Below, one piece after another: positions 1 through 8,871 of a stretch of 64,000 nucleotides of DNA. How positions within the stretch are numbered: the stretch's first letter is position 1; each line of letters opens with the position of its first letter. Both the position numbers and the translations under genes were made by a program. The notes beneath the pieces are model-generated. The model saw only the letters and a list, made by a program, of their open reading frames with translations. It was not told where the DNA came from and did no database searches. This DNA is from JAVVUJ01 sp964461765. Its GTDB lineage: Bacteria; Bacillota; Clostridia; Peptostreptococcales; Anaerovoracaceae. The stretch lies in the NCBI GenBank assembly GCA_964461765.1, contig CAYWVS010000005.1, positions 5,009 through 69,008 on the forward strand. Direction: 5' to 3'.

Positions 1-1873
1 AATTGATTTAGAATCTGTCCTCCTTACATCTAACGCCTCTGGAGCAGGCGTAAAATCCAATACTGAAAGTCCTACTCTATCTGGGGTATCCACACCGGCA
101 GGTCTTCAAAAATTAACATTGATTGATAGCAGTCTTTCATTAGGGGGCGTCACCCAAACCGCAATAACCGGTAACGCCTTGACATTAGCTTACGCAGGTG
201 CTACTCCGGGAAAAAAACTGTCTGCTATTGTAGAAAACAGTTCCGGTGCAGTAACTCATTACGGAATGCTTGTAACAAGTACAGCTGTAACCGGTACAGC
301 TGTAGTGAACTTGCCTTCAGGATTTGACAGCAGCACCATGAAGCTTAAGGTATTTGTGGAACAGATCAATGGTGATGGCATTACAGACTATGCAAGTGAA
401 CCGGTTGATGTAATCGTAGATAATACACCGCCTATCGTTTCCTCCGTTTCCCCTACCGGTAGCAATACACCGGTCTCCGGTAATGTGGTAATTACCTTTA
501 ACGAGGCCATGAACACAAGTTTCGGAGGGGTGGCATTAACAAAGGGTACAGAAACAAAACCATTGACAGGGGGCAGTTGGTCTGGCAATAATAAAATTTA
601 CACTATAGCTTATTCAAGTCTTGCAAGAAGCTCAAACTACACAGTAAATATTTCCGGTTTTCAGGATATTTTTGATTTCACAATGCTTCCAGATAACACA
701 CATACCTTTACCACCGTGTCCTCTGATGACGGTGGCGGTGGTGGAGGCGGCGGTGGTGGTGCAGTTACCACAGGCCCCGATGCAGACAAAGCCAAAGATG
801 ATATTTCTAAAGCTAAAGAGGGCGATACGGTGAATGTCCCTATGAACGACGGCACAAAGCTTCCAGCAAGCATTTTGGATGCGGTTAAGGGAAAGGATAT
901 CAATGTTGTACTGGATTTTGGAAATTACTCATGGACATTTAACGGTAAGAGCGTTGGAAGTTTCTCCGGAAATTCCATAGATTTAGGCACAAAAACAATT
1001 AACATTTCTCATCTTTTTGATTTATCACAGCTTCCCGGTATGGTAGGAGCCAATGGTGTATTGCAACTGGAAATAGCTTATTCCGGTGCACTGCCCTTTG
1101 ACGCTATATTAGATTATCCGGTAGGAACGAAATACAATGGAAAGTCACTGCACCTTTACTACTACAATGACAAGACCGGTGTATTGGAATTTAAACATTC
1201 CGCTGAAGTAGAAAAGGGTAGAGTTAAGCTAAACTTTAACCATGCATCCCAATACGTCCTTACCTTGGAGAGAGTGGACATAGAAGCTCCAAGTTTAATC
1301 AACCCCTTTACCGATGTGAAGACTACCCATTGGTTCTATGATGCCGTGATGGGAGTTTATGAAAAAGGCCTGTTCGGTGGAACCGGTGAAACTACATTCA
1401 GCCCACAAACACCTATGACCCGAGCAATGTTCGCTACAGTATTGGCAAGACTGGAGGATGTAGAATTGTCAGGATATGAGGAATCTCCATTCTCTGATGT
1501 AGACATTACCTCATGGTATGGCAGATCTGTAACATGGGCGGCGGATAAGGGCATTATAAAAGGATATGGAGTGGGAGCAGGTGGAAAGCAAGCCTTTAAA
1601 CCAAACGATTCCATAACCAGAGAAGAGATGACCACAATGCTGTACCGATATATTCAATATAAGGGTGATGGATTTAAAGGCACGTGGACCTTTATGTTGG
1701 ATTATGATGACCGAGATCAGATTTGTGAGTGGGCATATGAGGGAGTATGCTATCTAACCATGAAGGGGATCATTCAAGGAAATGAAAGCAATTTGTTTAA
1801 CCCCGAAGGTACAGCTACCAGAGCTGAAGTAGCTACCTTATTTATGAATTATCTCAATGCCACAGAGAAATAG
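1..1873 (+). CDS. SLH-domain surface protein, 5' end outside the window
   Basis: The reading frame is open from the first bases of the window (codons begin at position 2) to the stop at 1871-1873, so the N-terminus and any signal peptide lie upstream; a TTG at 119 is unlikely to be the start. In order the sequence shows a beta-rich segment, an SbsA/Big_5-like Ig domain (about 418-710, with the typical DNTPPIVSS opening), a run of ten glycines (about 731-761), an unassigned beta-rich domain (780-1280), and three S-layer homology modules (about 1306-1450, 1490-1650, 1690-1860; motifs FTDVKTTHWFYDAV, FSDVDITSWYGRSV, and TRAEVATLF near the end). SLH modules bind pyruvylated secondary cell-wall polymers, so this is a cell-wall-bound protein. 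It is probably structural or adhesive; no catalytic motif was seen. A hairpin terminator follows. Confidence 0.9.
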   Translation, partial: IDLESVLLTSNASGAGVKSNTESPTLSGVSTPAGLQKLTLIDSSLSLGGVTQTAITGNALTLAYAGATPGKKLSAIVENSSGAVTHYGMLVTSTAVTGTAVVNLPSGFDSSTMKLKVFVEQINGDGITDYASEPVDVIVDNTPPIVSSVSPTGSNTPVSGNVVITFNEAMNTSFGGVALTKGTETKPLTGGSWSGNNKIYTIAYSSLARSSNYTVNISGFQDIFDFTMLPDNTHTFTTVSSDDGGGGGGGGGGAVTTGPDADKAKDDISKAKEGDTVNVPMNDGTKLPASILDAVKGKDINVVLDFGNYSWTFNGKSVGSFSGNSIDLGTKTINISHLFDLSQLPGMVGANGVLQLEIAYSGALPFDAILDYPVGTKYNGKSLHLYYYNDKTGVLEFKHSAEVEKGRVKLNFNHASQYVLTLERVDIEAPSLINPFTDVKTTHWFYDAVMGVYEKGLFGGTGETTFSPQTPMTRAMFATVLARLEDVELSGYEESPFSDVDITSWYGRSVTWAADKGIIKGYGVGAGGKQAFKPNDSITREEMTTMLYRYIQYKGDGFKGTWTFMLDYDDRDQICEWAYEGVCYLTMKGIIQGNESNLFNPEGTATRAEVATLFMNYLNATEK

Positions 1874-1914
1874 CACTACCATATTGCTGATGGCATAACA
1901 GAAGAAATAGTATA

Positions 1915-1950
1915 AAAAGCACCCAATTCATTATTGTTGAGGGTGCTTTT
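1915..1950 (+). terminator. Rho-independent terminator after the SLH gene
   Basis: A perfect 10-bp stem, AAAAGCACCC (1915-1924) with GGGTGCTTTT (1941-1950), lies 42 bases after the stop codon and ends in a T run. It is nearly symmetric, so it could also work on the other strand. Confidence 0.85.
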
Positions 1951-2141
1951 ATAATATAAATTTATAAAGTTTAGTATTTGCTTTGTAAAAATTCATATGA
2001 TAAAATTATTAAGATAAATAAAAATGGTAAATTGTATGCTTAAATTAATTTTAAATTTATATTAAAATCCTTATTTTTAAAATTTTTCAAATTTTAAAAT
2101 TTGTTAAGTTTGAGGAATAACCAGGATTTAAGAGGTGAATT

Positions 2142-3422
2142 GTGAATAAAAGTAAACTGAAAACATCAAAATTAATTTTCTTTTTAATAATCCTTTTGGT
2201 AGCCCTTCTCAGTGGTGTGATTACTTACGCGGGTATGACTACCTCTGATACAAAAGTACCTGTTGTGGCTGTAAGGGCAAATGGGCAGGAGATACCGGCA
2301 GATGGTTATCTTTGGCGAGTTCATCGCCTTGGGGGAATCTTTTATCAAGATGTAAAGAAAGAGGGAAATGGGAAACCCTATGACTTAGGAGACATTCAAC
2401 GCTCCCATGTGGACATTGTTACCCCTGAACAGTTTGACACCAATATTTCCGTGACAAACCGAGATGATACCGTTGTATTTGAGGGAAGTCCAAAAGCTTA
2501 TGAACATTTTAGATTACCCCAAAATGGTACATATACATTTCAAATAAAGGCAAGGGTTCCTAAAAAAGAAAAGGAAAATTACGGTGAATTTTATTTTTCC
2601 TTTGTTACCAATTTAACATTGGAGCCTCAAATGGTTACATCCGACACAAACATTGTTCAAGGAGATGTATTGGCTATTCAAATTACAGATGTACCGGAGG
2701 GTGTGGTTCCGGTGGTAACCTCTGAGTTGGGGCTTTCTGTGTTTATTGAAAAGGATGGAATCTTTAAGGCATTGGTGCCTGTGGGATACCTAAAAGGAGT
2801 GGGGACATATCCGGTGACGGTAACCCTTGGGGATACCATCAAAACAATTGACGTAAAAGTAACGGAAGGCAATTTCCAAAAGCAATATTTAACCATTAAC
2901 ACCTCTAACCCTGTAATCTCTGAAGCCAGTAGTCCCAAAGCATATGAGCAGTACCGCCAAACCATCTATCCTTTCTTTGAAACGGCAGATCCGGAGACTT
3001 ATTGGAGCGGTAAGTTCACTCAGCCTGTACAGGGGCGTATTTCCACGGAATTCGGACTACTCCGATATACAAACGGAAGTCAGACTCCTTCCGGCCATAG
3101 CGGTATCGATATTGCTGCGGCAAAGGGCACTCCTATCATTGCACCCGCTGCCGGCAGAGTGGTTTATGCAGATTATCTTTTAAATACGGGAAATACATTG
3201 GTAATCGAGCATGGGGGAGGCTTAAAAAGCTACTTCTACCATATAAATAGCCTTTCCGTAAAGGCGGGAGATATGGTGCAACAAGGGCAAAATGTAGGAG
3301 AAGTGGGTAGTACAGGGTATTCCACGGGTGCCCATTTACACTATGAGGTTCGTATGGGGAATCAAGCTTTAAATCCATGGAATTTATTTAACGGAACCGG
3401 AGGATTTTTTGCTTTAAATTAA
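2142..3422 (+). CDS. Secreted/membrane-anchored M23 (LytM-type) metallopeptidase
   Basis: A 426-residue protein starting with GTG, chosen because AGAGGTG at 2131-2137 is well placed. Residues 11-30 form a hydrophobic signal peptide or anchor. The middle (about 35-270) is a beta-rich region of unknown family. The C-terminus (about 290-420) is a LytM/M23 domain with the zinc motif HSGID (H319, D323) and the HLH motif (H398, H400), which in this family coordinate zinc and cut peptidoglycan cross-links. All expected zinc ligands are present, so it is probably an active endopeptidase acting in wall turnover. Its stop codon overlaps the end of the convergent GNAT/GIY-YIG gene by 9 bases. A 16-nt perfect palindrome of only A/T with C/G ends lies upstream at 2088-2103. 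Confidence 0.88.
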   Translation: MNKSKLKTSKLIFFLIILLVALLSGVITYAGMTTSDTKVPVVAVRANGQEIPADGYLWRVHRLGGIFYQDVKKEGNGKPYDLGDIQRSHVDIVTPEQFDTNISVTNRDDTVVFEGSPKAYEHFRLPQNGTYTFQIKARVPKKEKENYGEFYFSFVTNLTLEPQMVTSDTNIVQGDVLAIQITDVPEGVVPVVTSELGLSVFIEKDGIFKALVPVGYLKGVGTYPVTVTLGDTIKTIDVKVTEGNFQKQYLTINTSNPVISEASSPKAYEQYRQTIYPFFETADPETYWSGKFTQPVQGRISTEFGLLRYTNGSQTPSGHSGIDIAAAKGTPIIAPAAGRVVYADYLLNTGNTLVIEHGGGLKSYFYHINSLSVKAGDMVQQGQNVGEVGSTGYSTGAHLHYEVRMGNQALNPWNLFNGTGGFFALN

Positions 3423-4223
3423 GCAGTTACCTTTAGAAATAAGCTTTTCCTTCTCAGATTTTGACAGCTTTTTTAGCTGAGCTTCTCTTTTCATGGCTTC
3501 TCCGGCGCTTTGGAATGTTTCGTAATAGACCAAGGTAACCGGTCGCCTTGCTTTCGTATACTTTGCTCCGTTACCTGAATTGTGAGCCTCTAACCTTCCA
3601 GCTAGATCCGTAGTCCATCCACCGTAAATACTGCCATCAGCACATCTCAGCAAATAGGCATGGCTTGTTTGCTTTTCCCTTTTTATTTTCTTAAATTCTT
3701 GTTTGCTCATTGAATAGCAATCTGCATCCCGAATGGTACCATCATAGATTTTATTGGCTGCTCTTAAGGTACCTTCATAAACAAAACCACATTTTTCAAT
3801 GACACGACCGGAACGTGCATTGTGTGGGTTTCTACAAATGGAGATCCGATCCAATTTTATGGCATTAAACCCATATTCTATAACGACTTTGACAACCTCA
3901 GTCATGATACCCATGCCCCAATACTCTTCTGAAAGGGCATATCCCAGTTCCATACAGGAGATATCCGGTCTTTTGTTATCCTCCTCGAAGCCGATAGATC
4001 CGATAACCTTTCCCGTTTCTTTCCAAACTATAGCGAAGCAATGATATTTCTTTAAAAATAAATTTTCGATAATCCATAGGGATTCTTCTATATTTTCATG
4101 GGGCTTCCACCCCCCATGGGGTCCCACATTGGGGTTTTTAGCATATTCATATAAGTCCTCTGCATCATGGATGGTGAAACCACGCAAAATGGTTCGCTCT
4201 GTTTCCAATTTCTTTACTTTCAT
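3414..4223 (-). CDS. GNAT acetyltransferase fused to a GIY-YIG nuclease-like domain
   Basis: 269 residues. The first ~175 match the RimJ/RimL type of GNAT N-acetyltransferase (opening TERTILRGFTIHDAEDLYEY, later MELGYALSEEYWGMGIMTE and NPHNARSGRVIEKCGF), which transfers acetyl from acetyl-CoA to amines or protein N-termini. Residues ~186-262 match the small GIY-YIG (YhbQ/YazA-like) domain, with HAYLLRCADGSIYGGWTTD and the KREAQLKKL helix. In most genomes these are separate proteins. The GIY and YIG triplets read AYL and YGG here, so nuclease activity is uncertain. The join is in one uninterrupted frame with no sign of a frameshift. The gene ends inside the convergent M23 gene. Confidence 0.85.
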   Translation of the reverse strand: MKVKKLETERTILRGFTIHDAEDLYEYAKNPNVGPHGGWKPHENIEESLWIIENLFLKKYHCFAIVWKETGKVIGSIGFEEDNKRPDISCMELGYALSEEYWGMGIMTEVVKVVIEYGFNAIKLDRISICRNPHNARSGRVIEKCGFVYEGTLRAANKIYDGTIRDADCYSMSKQEFKKIKREKQTSHAYLLRCADGSIYGGWTTDLAGRLEAHNSGNGAKYTKARRPVTLVYYETFQSAGEAMKREAQLKKLSKSEKEKLISKGNCLI

Positions 4224-4310
4224 GTGATTGCCGTCCTTTCTGATTTTCTATATCTTTTAACAATAACCATTTTCTAATAAATTGTCAAATAATTATTTAT
4301 AAACTTTAAT

Positions 4311-4550
4311 CCTTAAGAGAATGACAATTTAACATATTGAAGAAAATGACTATTTAAATCCCTTAAGAAAATGATAATTAAACTCTGAAGAAAAACATTA
4401 TTTATATCCATGAAAAAATGATAATGGAAGTCTTAAGAAAAACATTATTTATATCCATGAAAAAATGATAATGGAAATCTTAAGAAAAACATTTATTTAA
4501 AACCTTAAGAAATGATTATTTAAAGTCCTCAAGAAATCATTCCAGAAAAT
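4311..4550. repeat. Degenerate 23-24 nt AT-rich tandem repeat array
   Basis: The 538-base gap between the GNAT/GIY-YIG gene and the second SLH gene has about ten imperfect copies of a unit like CTTAAGAAAATGATTATTTA. The best pair is a 47-base double unit starting at 4388 and repeated at 4435 with almost no change. There are no constant repeats with unique spacers, so it is not a CRISPR array. The copies alternate (AACATTATTTATATC, then ATGATAATGG), giving inverted-repeat potential. Function unknown; it lies about 100-340 bases upstream of a likely promoter. Confidence 0.75.
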
Positions 4551-4647
4551 GTTATTAAACTTTTAATAACGGGGCAGGATTAACACTTGTAATATTAGTG
4601 TCGGAGTAATCACTACTAAAATAAAACATTTTTTACTGATTCATAAA

Positions 4648-4676
4648 TTGAGACGTGGTGAGTTAAACAGTAAAAT
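4648..4676 (+). promoter_or_regulatory. Likely sigma-A promoter of the second SLH gene
   Basis: TTGAGA (4648-4653), a 17-base spacer, then TAAAAT (4671-4676). This predicts a leader of roughly 80 bases before the ATG at 4762. Confidence 0.5.
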
Positions 4677-4761
4677 GGTAGATGAGAGCTAAAGATATAA
4701 AAATTCAGGTCTTTAAAATTAATCTTAAATTAATCAAATCAAGAAAAAAGAGAGGTATCTT

Positions 4762-7125
4762 ATGAAAAACAATAGGACAAATAGGAAGACTTTAGCCATC
4801 CTATTATCGGCGGCATTGGTCTTAACCATGATTCCTGCATCTGTATTTGCAGTGGATCTCGTGCCGGGTGTGCCGGGGGGCGGTGGTCCCGGACCCGTTG
4901 TAGAAACGGTAACGGCTGTAAATTATACAACTACAATTGACATTTCCACCGGAAGCAAGCAATTGATTTTAAGCGGTATTTCAGATATTGCAAACGCTTC
5001 CCCCGGTATTGATATCAACACCCTACAGATGAAAGCTTTAGAAGTACCCGATAGTAACAAAGCAAGATTTACAATTTCCGATCAACCAATTCAGGCAAAC
5101 CAATTGTTACAGGCTGCACAAGTGGCGCAAATGGTTTTTGTCGCAGGTAACATCCAACCGGGAGAAACTGCAACCATGCGTTTTGCTATCACCAACTCCG
5201 ATGAAACTGCCACCTCCAATGAGGGAATTGTCAGCGTAAAGGTGGTGGGAAACACAAATGTACCTCCTTCCATTCAATCCTTCAGTGAAGTAATAGATGG
5301 AATGAGTACTTTATATTTTCAATATGCTGATTTTGCATCCAACTTTTCACCTAGCACCTCAGGAAAAAGCTTAAAGAAAATAACCATTTTGTCTCTTCCT
5401 GAAAACGGAATATTAAAAGTAAATGGATCCGTGGTAGAAGAGGGGGATTTTTTAAGCATTAACGATATGAACACTTTATCCTTTAAGCCCAGTAACAACT
5501 TTAGGGGAGCAACTTCCTTTAAATGGCAGGCCAGTGAGCAAGATGTCTATTATTCCGGAACCAACGTATGGTCAAATGAAGCAAGTGTGAATATGCATCA
5601 ATCTTCCGGAGCCCCAACCATTACATCCTTTGATATAGGGCGTTCCTCCACAATTCATTCCAGAGAGGTTACCCTGTATATCAGCGCAGATGACCCAAAT
5701 CACAACAGTGGTGAGCCGGATCAGATGTCCTTTTCTGACGATGGCAGAAATTGGGATGATTGGATGGATTATGATGATACAGCTGACTACACCTTGCCCG
5801 AAGGGGATGGCACAAAATATGTGTACGCTCGTGTAAGGGATAGGGAAGGTTATATTAGCTCTGTAGTTTATGACTCTATTGACTATCATGAAAAAGATGC
5901 TGCTTCTACCACTGTTCAAATCCAACAATACAATTCCGGTGCCAGTGTTGTGGTAAATTTGGGTTCCCCTTCCATAAGCCGAGGAACAGGTACCTTTACC
6001 TTAAATAAATCTGATATTTCAAACATTATAGATGCTGTGGACAAAGCAGGTGCCGGCGGCCGATATCACACCATATTAAAATTCGTAATTCCACATAACT
6101 CAAATGTCACTGCAATCAATGTGCAGCTTCCGGCAGACTTAATGACTCTTTCCTTTTTAAGCAATTTAAGCAAGCTTTCCATAGATGCTTACGATTTTGT
6201 AGTGGATCTGCCTTTAAAAACACTCTACGCAAAGGCTAATAGAAGTGGCAATGATATCACCTTCAGTGCCTCCTATGCCAACGCAGGAAACATGAATATC
6301 AATGGGATGAATCTGAACACAAAGGGCTCTTACACAGTGAACCTGTTAAGAGATGGGGCTTCAATTCCTTCCTATGGTCCTTCTGATTCCATGAAATTTT
6401 ATTACGGAGTACAGCAATATTATCCGGATCCTAACGTGATTCAATGCGCAGTAGTATACTCCGGGAATTCAGGGTATATGCTTCCTACCACGGAATATTA
6501 CCAAGTAAATCAGCAGTTAATTGTGAAGCTCACAAAACCGGCAACTGTAAATGGCGGTATTGTTTCAGGTGCATATTTTAGCGATTTGGGATCCGCTATT
6601 TGGGCTCAAGATTATATTTATAAATTAGCCAATAAACAAATCGTAGTGGGTTCCGCTTATCAAATGTTCTCTCCATCAAACCCTGTGAAGCGAAGCGAAT
6701 ACATTAAGATGCTGGTAAATGCCTTAGGATATGATGTAAGCAGCTCTTACAGTACCACTTATAGTGATGTTTCACCAAATGCTTGGTATTATCCGTATAT
6801 CGCTACGGCACAGCAGTTTGGTATTTTGCCCAATGAAGGTGGTTTTTTCTCCCCTGAGGCAAATATAACCAGAGAAGATATGTCTTACTTTGCATATAAT
6901 GCCATCAAAGGTGTTCAGGTAGATTTGCCTGCTTATTACAGTGCCAGCAACTTCCCAGATAGTGCCCAGATTGCTCCTTATGCAGCTTCCGCAGTGAATG
7001 CCATGAGTAGGGCAGGGATCATCAATGGTAAACCAGAGGGAATGTTTGATCCAAAGGGAACAGCAACACGTGCAGAATCCTCAAAAATTATCAGCTTGCT
7101 GATTGATCAATATTTGGCTTGGTAG
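4762..7125 (+). CDS. Secreted SLH-domain surface protein
   Basis: 787 residues; ATG preceded by AGAGGT at 4751-4756. Residues 1-30 are a clear signal peptide with a probable cut after SVFA. A Gly/Pro-rich linker follows (about 33-45). Beta-rich domains come next, including a cadherin-like stretch around residues 165-275 (LPENGILKVNG, FRGATSFKWQAS) and an Ig-like stretch around 275-375. Three SLH modules close the protein (about 604-785; the second opens YSDVSPNAWYYPYI and the third contains GTATRAESSK). It is expected to sit on the cell wall like the truncated protein at the window start, and the shared three-SLH C-terminus suggests the same anchoring polymer. The ligand-binding or structural role is unknown. 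A strong terminator follows. Confidence 0.9.
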   Translation: MKNNRTNRKTLAILLSAALVLTMIPASVFAVDLVPGVPGGGGPGPVVETVTAVNYTTTIDISTGSKQLILSGISDIANASPGIDINTLQMKALEVPDSNKARFTISDQPIQANQLLQAAQVAQMVFVAGNIQPGETATMRFAITNSDETATSNEGIVSVKVVGNTNVPPSIQSFSEVIDGMSTLYFQYADFASNFSPSTSGKSLKKITILSLPENGILKVNGSVVEEGDFLSINDMNTLSFKPSNNFRGATSFKWQASEQDVYYSGTNVWSNEASVNMHQSSGAPTITSFDIGRSSTIHSREVTLYISADDPNHNSGEPDQMSFSDDGRNWDDWMDYDDTADYTLPEGDGTKYVYARVRDREGYISSVVYDSIDYHEKDAASTTVQIQQYNSGASVVVNLGSPSISRGTGTFTLNKSDISNIIDAVDKAGAGGRYHTILKFVIPHNSNVTAINVQLPADLMTLSFLSNLSKLSIDAYDFVVDLPLKTLYAKANRSGNDITFSASYANAGNMNINGMNLNTKGSYTVNLLRDGASIPSYGPSDSMKFYYGVQQYYPDPNVIQCAVVYSGNSGYMLPTTEYYQVNQQLIVKLTKPATVNGGIVSGAYFSDLGSAIWAQDYIYKLANKQIVVGSAYQMFSPSNPVKRSEYIKMLVNALGYDVSSSYSTTYSDVSPNAWYYPYIATAQQFGILPNEGGFFSPEANITREDMSYFAYNAIKGVQVDLPAYYSASNFPDSAQIAPYAASAVNAMSRAGIINGKPEGMFDPKGTATRAESSKIISLLIDQYLAW

Positions 7126-7164
7126 AATAATATTGTCTAAAACATACTTTAAACTCCTTAAAAG

Positions 7165-7204
7165 CAAAATACGCCTTGAAATATAATTTACAAGGCGTAT
7201 TTTG
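7165..7204 (+). terminator. Rho-independent terminator after the second SLH gene
   Basis: Stem AAAATACGCCTTG (7166-7178) pairs perfectly with CAAGGCGTATTTT (7191-7203) and can extend by one C-G pair to 7165/7204, with a 12-base loop. Confidence 0.88.
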
Positions 7205-7312
7205 TTAAAAATAATAAGTCAATTAAAAATGTTAAGTCAATTAAAAAGTATATATTTGTCAATTAAAAGTATATGTTTGTTAATTAAAAATATATATTTG
7301 TTAATTTCAATA
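7205..7312. repeat. Short AT-rich tandem repeat between convergent genes
   Basis: About four imperfect copies of a 21-25 base unit built on TCAATTAAAAATATATATTTG fill the gap between the terminator and the end of the CoA-binding gene. It is distinct in sequence from the 4311-4550 array, but both flank the same SLH gene. Confidence 0.6.
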
Positions 7313-7329
7313 AATGTAAATTTAAACAA

Positions 7330-7701
7330 TCATTCAGTAGCAATCAAAACACAAGATTGCACTAAATTTAATCCTAAGCTTTTGGCAAGCTTTAAGGTTT
7401 CATCTGTATAGGTACCGGGTTGAAACCAAACATTTTTAACGCCGATTTCAGCAGCCTCTTCTAAGACAGCCTTGCCACGCTCCGGTGATACGACCATGTC
7501 GATTACATCGGGAACCTTTGGCAAGGAAGACAGATTTTTATAACAAGGATCTCCATCCAAAAAATCTAACCCCGGGTTGACAGGGTATACCTCATAATGC
7601 CTTTCTTTTAATCTTTTATAAATTTTATTTCCAAACTTCTGTGGATTTTCGGTTGCACCTACTACTGCCCAAACCTTATGTGATAAAAATTTTTCCTGCA
7701 T
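7330..7701 (-). CDS. CoA-binding domain protein (YccU family)
   Basis: 123 residues spanning the whole small CoA-binding Rossmann family: VWAVVGATENPQKFGNKIYK near the N-terminus, VYPVNPG, then VIDMVVSPERG and VWFQPGTYTDETL. These proteins share the nucleotide-binding fold of the succinyl-CoA synthetase alpha subunit; members bind CoA, but their cell role is not settled. GGAG sits just upstream of the ATG (on the minus strand). It stands alone, convergent with the SLH gene. Confidence 0.85.
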   Translation of the reverse strand: MQEKFLSHKVWAVVGATENPQKFGNKIYKRLKERHYEVYPVNPGLDFLDGDPCYKNLSSLPKVPDVIDMVVSPERGKAVLEEAAEIGVKNVWFQPGTYTDETLKLAKSLGLNLVQSCVLIATE

Positions 7702-7959
7702 TACTTCTCCTTTGTTAAACTTATAGTAGCATAAATGATTCGGTCTTTAGCTGACTATTAATGTGATGTATTTTTCAAACATATCAATTAAAACTTCTAT
7801 ATTTAATTGATTGTAATATTTTACCCCGGATTTTTCGGTAAAAACGATTTTTATAAAATTTTTAATTAAATTACTTATTTCGTAATATTATTCACAATAA
7901 AATTTCAGCATTTTATTGTACTGATCATATACATCTGCTAAAATAAATAAAAACAATGA

Positions 7960-8043
7960 GTGGCTTCGCCACGTTAGTACGGGCGTTGCCCGCTACATTA
8001 AGCGGTAGCCTTTTTTGATATTCCGTCATATCGTCTTCGACGA
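7960..8043. repeat. Hairpin-cluster interspersed repeat, copy 1
   Basis: Four short hairpins in a row: GTGGC/GCCAC with a TTC loop (7960-7972), CGGGC/GCCCG with a GTT loop (7980-7992), GATAT/ATATC (8017-8032) and TCGTC/GACGA with a TTC loop (8031-8043). The 3' part (GGTAGCCTTTTTTGATATT, then ATATCGTCTTCGAC) closely matches copy 2 near 19.98 kb and resembles copy 3 near 46.78 kb. The rest of the 366-base gap (7702-8068) is AT-rich with no gene. Confidence 0.65.
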
Positions 8044-8068
8044 TAATAAAAGAATTGGTGGTTGTGTG

Positions 8069-8413
8069 ATGTCAAATGTGAAAGTAAAGGAAATCAATCT
8101 GGAAAGGGGACACCCGACTGTGGAAGAGGCTATGAAAAGAATGGTCAATGAACTTACTACAGCAAAGGGTGCCGGATATAAGGCTGTAGTTCTCGTTCAT
8201 GGTTATGGATCCACAGGTGTTGGAGGTGCCATAAAATTTGCAGTGAAAAGCAAACTGAAAGAAAGCTCCTTAAGAGGTGTTGTGAGAGACTTCGTAGGTG
8301 GGGAGAGTTGGATGGATAGAAAAAAAGAATTCATGGAAATTTGCAATCAGCTTAAAGACTTTAATTCCTATGTGGATGGAAACCGTGGAATTACTGTAGT
8401 TTTATTAAAATAA
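8069..8413 (+). CDS. Small Smr-domain protein
   Basis: 114 residues from ATG 8069. The frame is open further upstream, but that part lies inside the hairpin repeat, so I do not use it. The sequence opens KVKEINLERGHPTVEEAMKR and has VLVHGYGSTGVGGAIK, the HG-G motif typical of Smr domains (the C-terminal nicking domain of MutS2 and stand-alone relatives), which bind or cut DNA or RNA. There is no MutS2 part, so it is a stand-alone Smr protein. No strong ribosome binding site is visible, so the start is only moderately certain. A GTG at 8066 is an alternative. Confidence 0.75.
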   Translation: MSNVKVKEINLERGHPTVEEAMKRMVNELTTAKGAGYKAVVLVHGYGSTGVGGAIKFAVKSKLKESSLRGVVRDFVGGESWMDRKKEFMEICNQLKDFNSYVDGNRGITVVLLK

Positions 8414-8871
8414 TAAGTTGCTAAATGATTTGCAGATAAAATAATATGCAGATAAAATAATCCTTCAGAATTTCTGGTTTTAAGTGTAAGAATAAATTAG
8501 TTACCGGAATATTATTAAGTGTTGAAAGATCCCCAAAATATAAAATAGATAATCCTAAAATTATCCATTTTATATAAGAAGTATAAGGTATCTCATGATT
8601 CGAAATTAAGATAAGGTCGAGTATCATGAGCTTGGATAAAGTGTGACAGATTTTTATGTCACTTTTGAACTAAAAAGATAATCATTGTTAATGATTACTT
8701 TCAAACATATTGTAACAATAAAAATATCTTTTTACAATAGGTTTAAAAATAAATCACATTTAAATAATTGCTGAAATGTGAATGAAAACTTAATAAATCC
8801 TTTAAAATTAAAAGAAAATAAATTTATAAAAAATCTAAAAAAATTTATTTTTTTTAATAAAAAATATAAAA
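8414..8871. other. AT-rich gap without a supported gene
   Basis: Contains a direct repeat of TGCAGATAAAATAAT (two copies near 8431-8460) and long A/T runs next to the end of the SulP gene. A 68-codon minus-strand frame (8421-8627) has no ribosome binding site and no recognisable family, so it was not called. Confidence 0.5.

Noticed and set aside
4311..4550. CRISPR array
   Set aside because: Units are adjacent and all degenerate; there is no constant repeat with unique spacers and no cas gene.
8421..8627. 68-codon minus-strand frame in the gap before SulP
   Set aside because: AT-rich, no ribosome binding site, no recognisable family.
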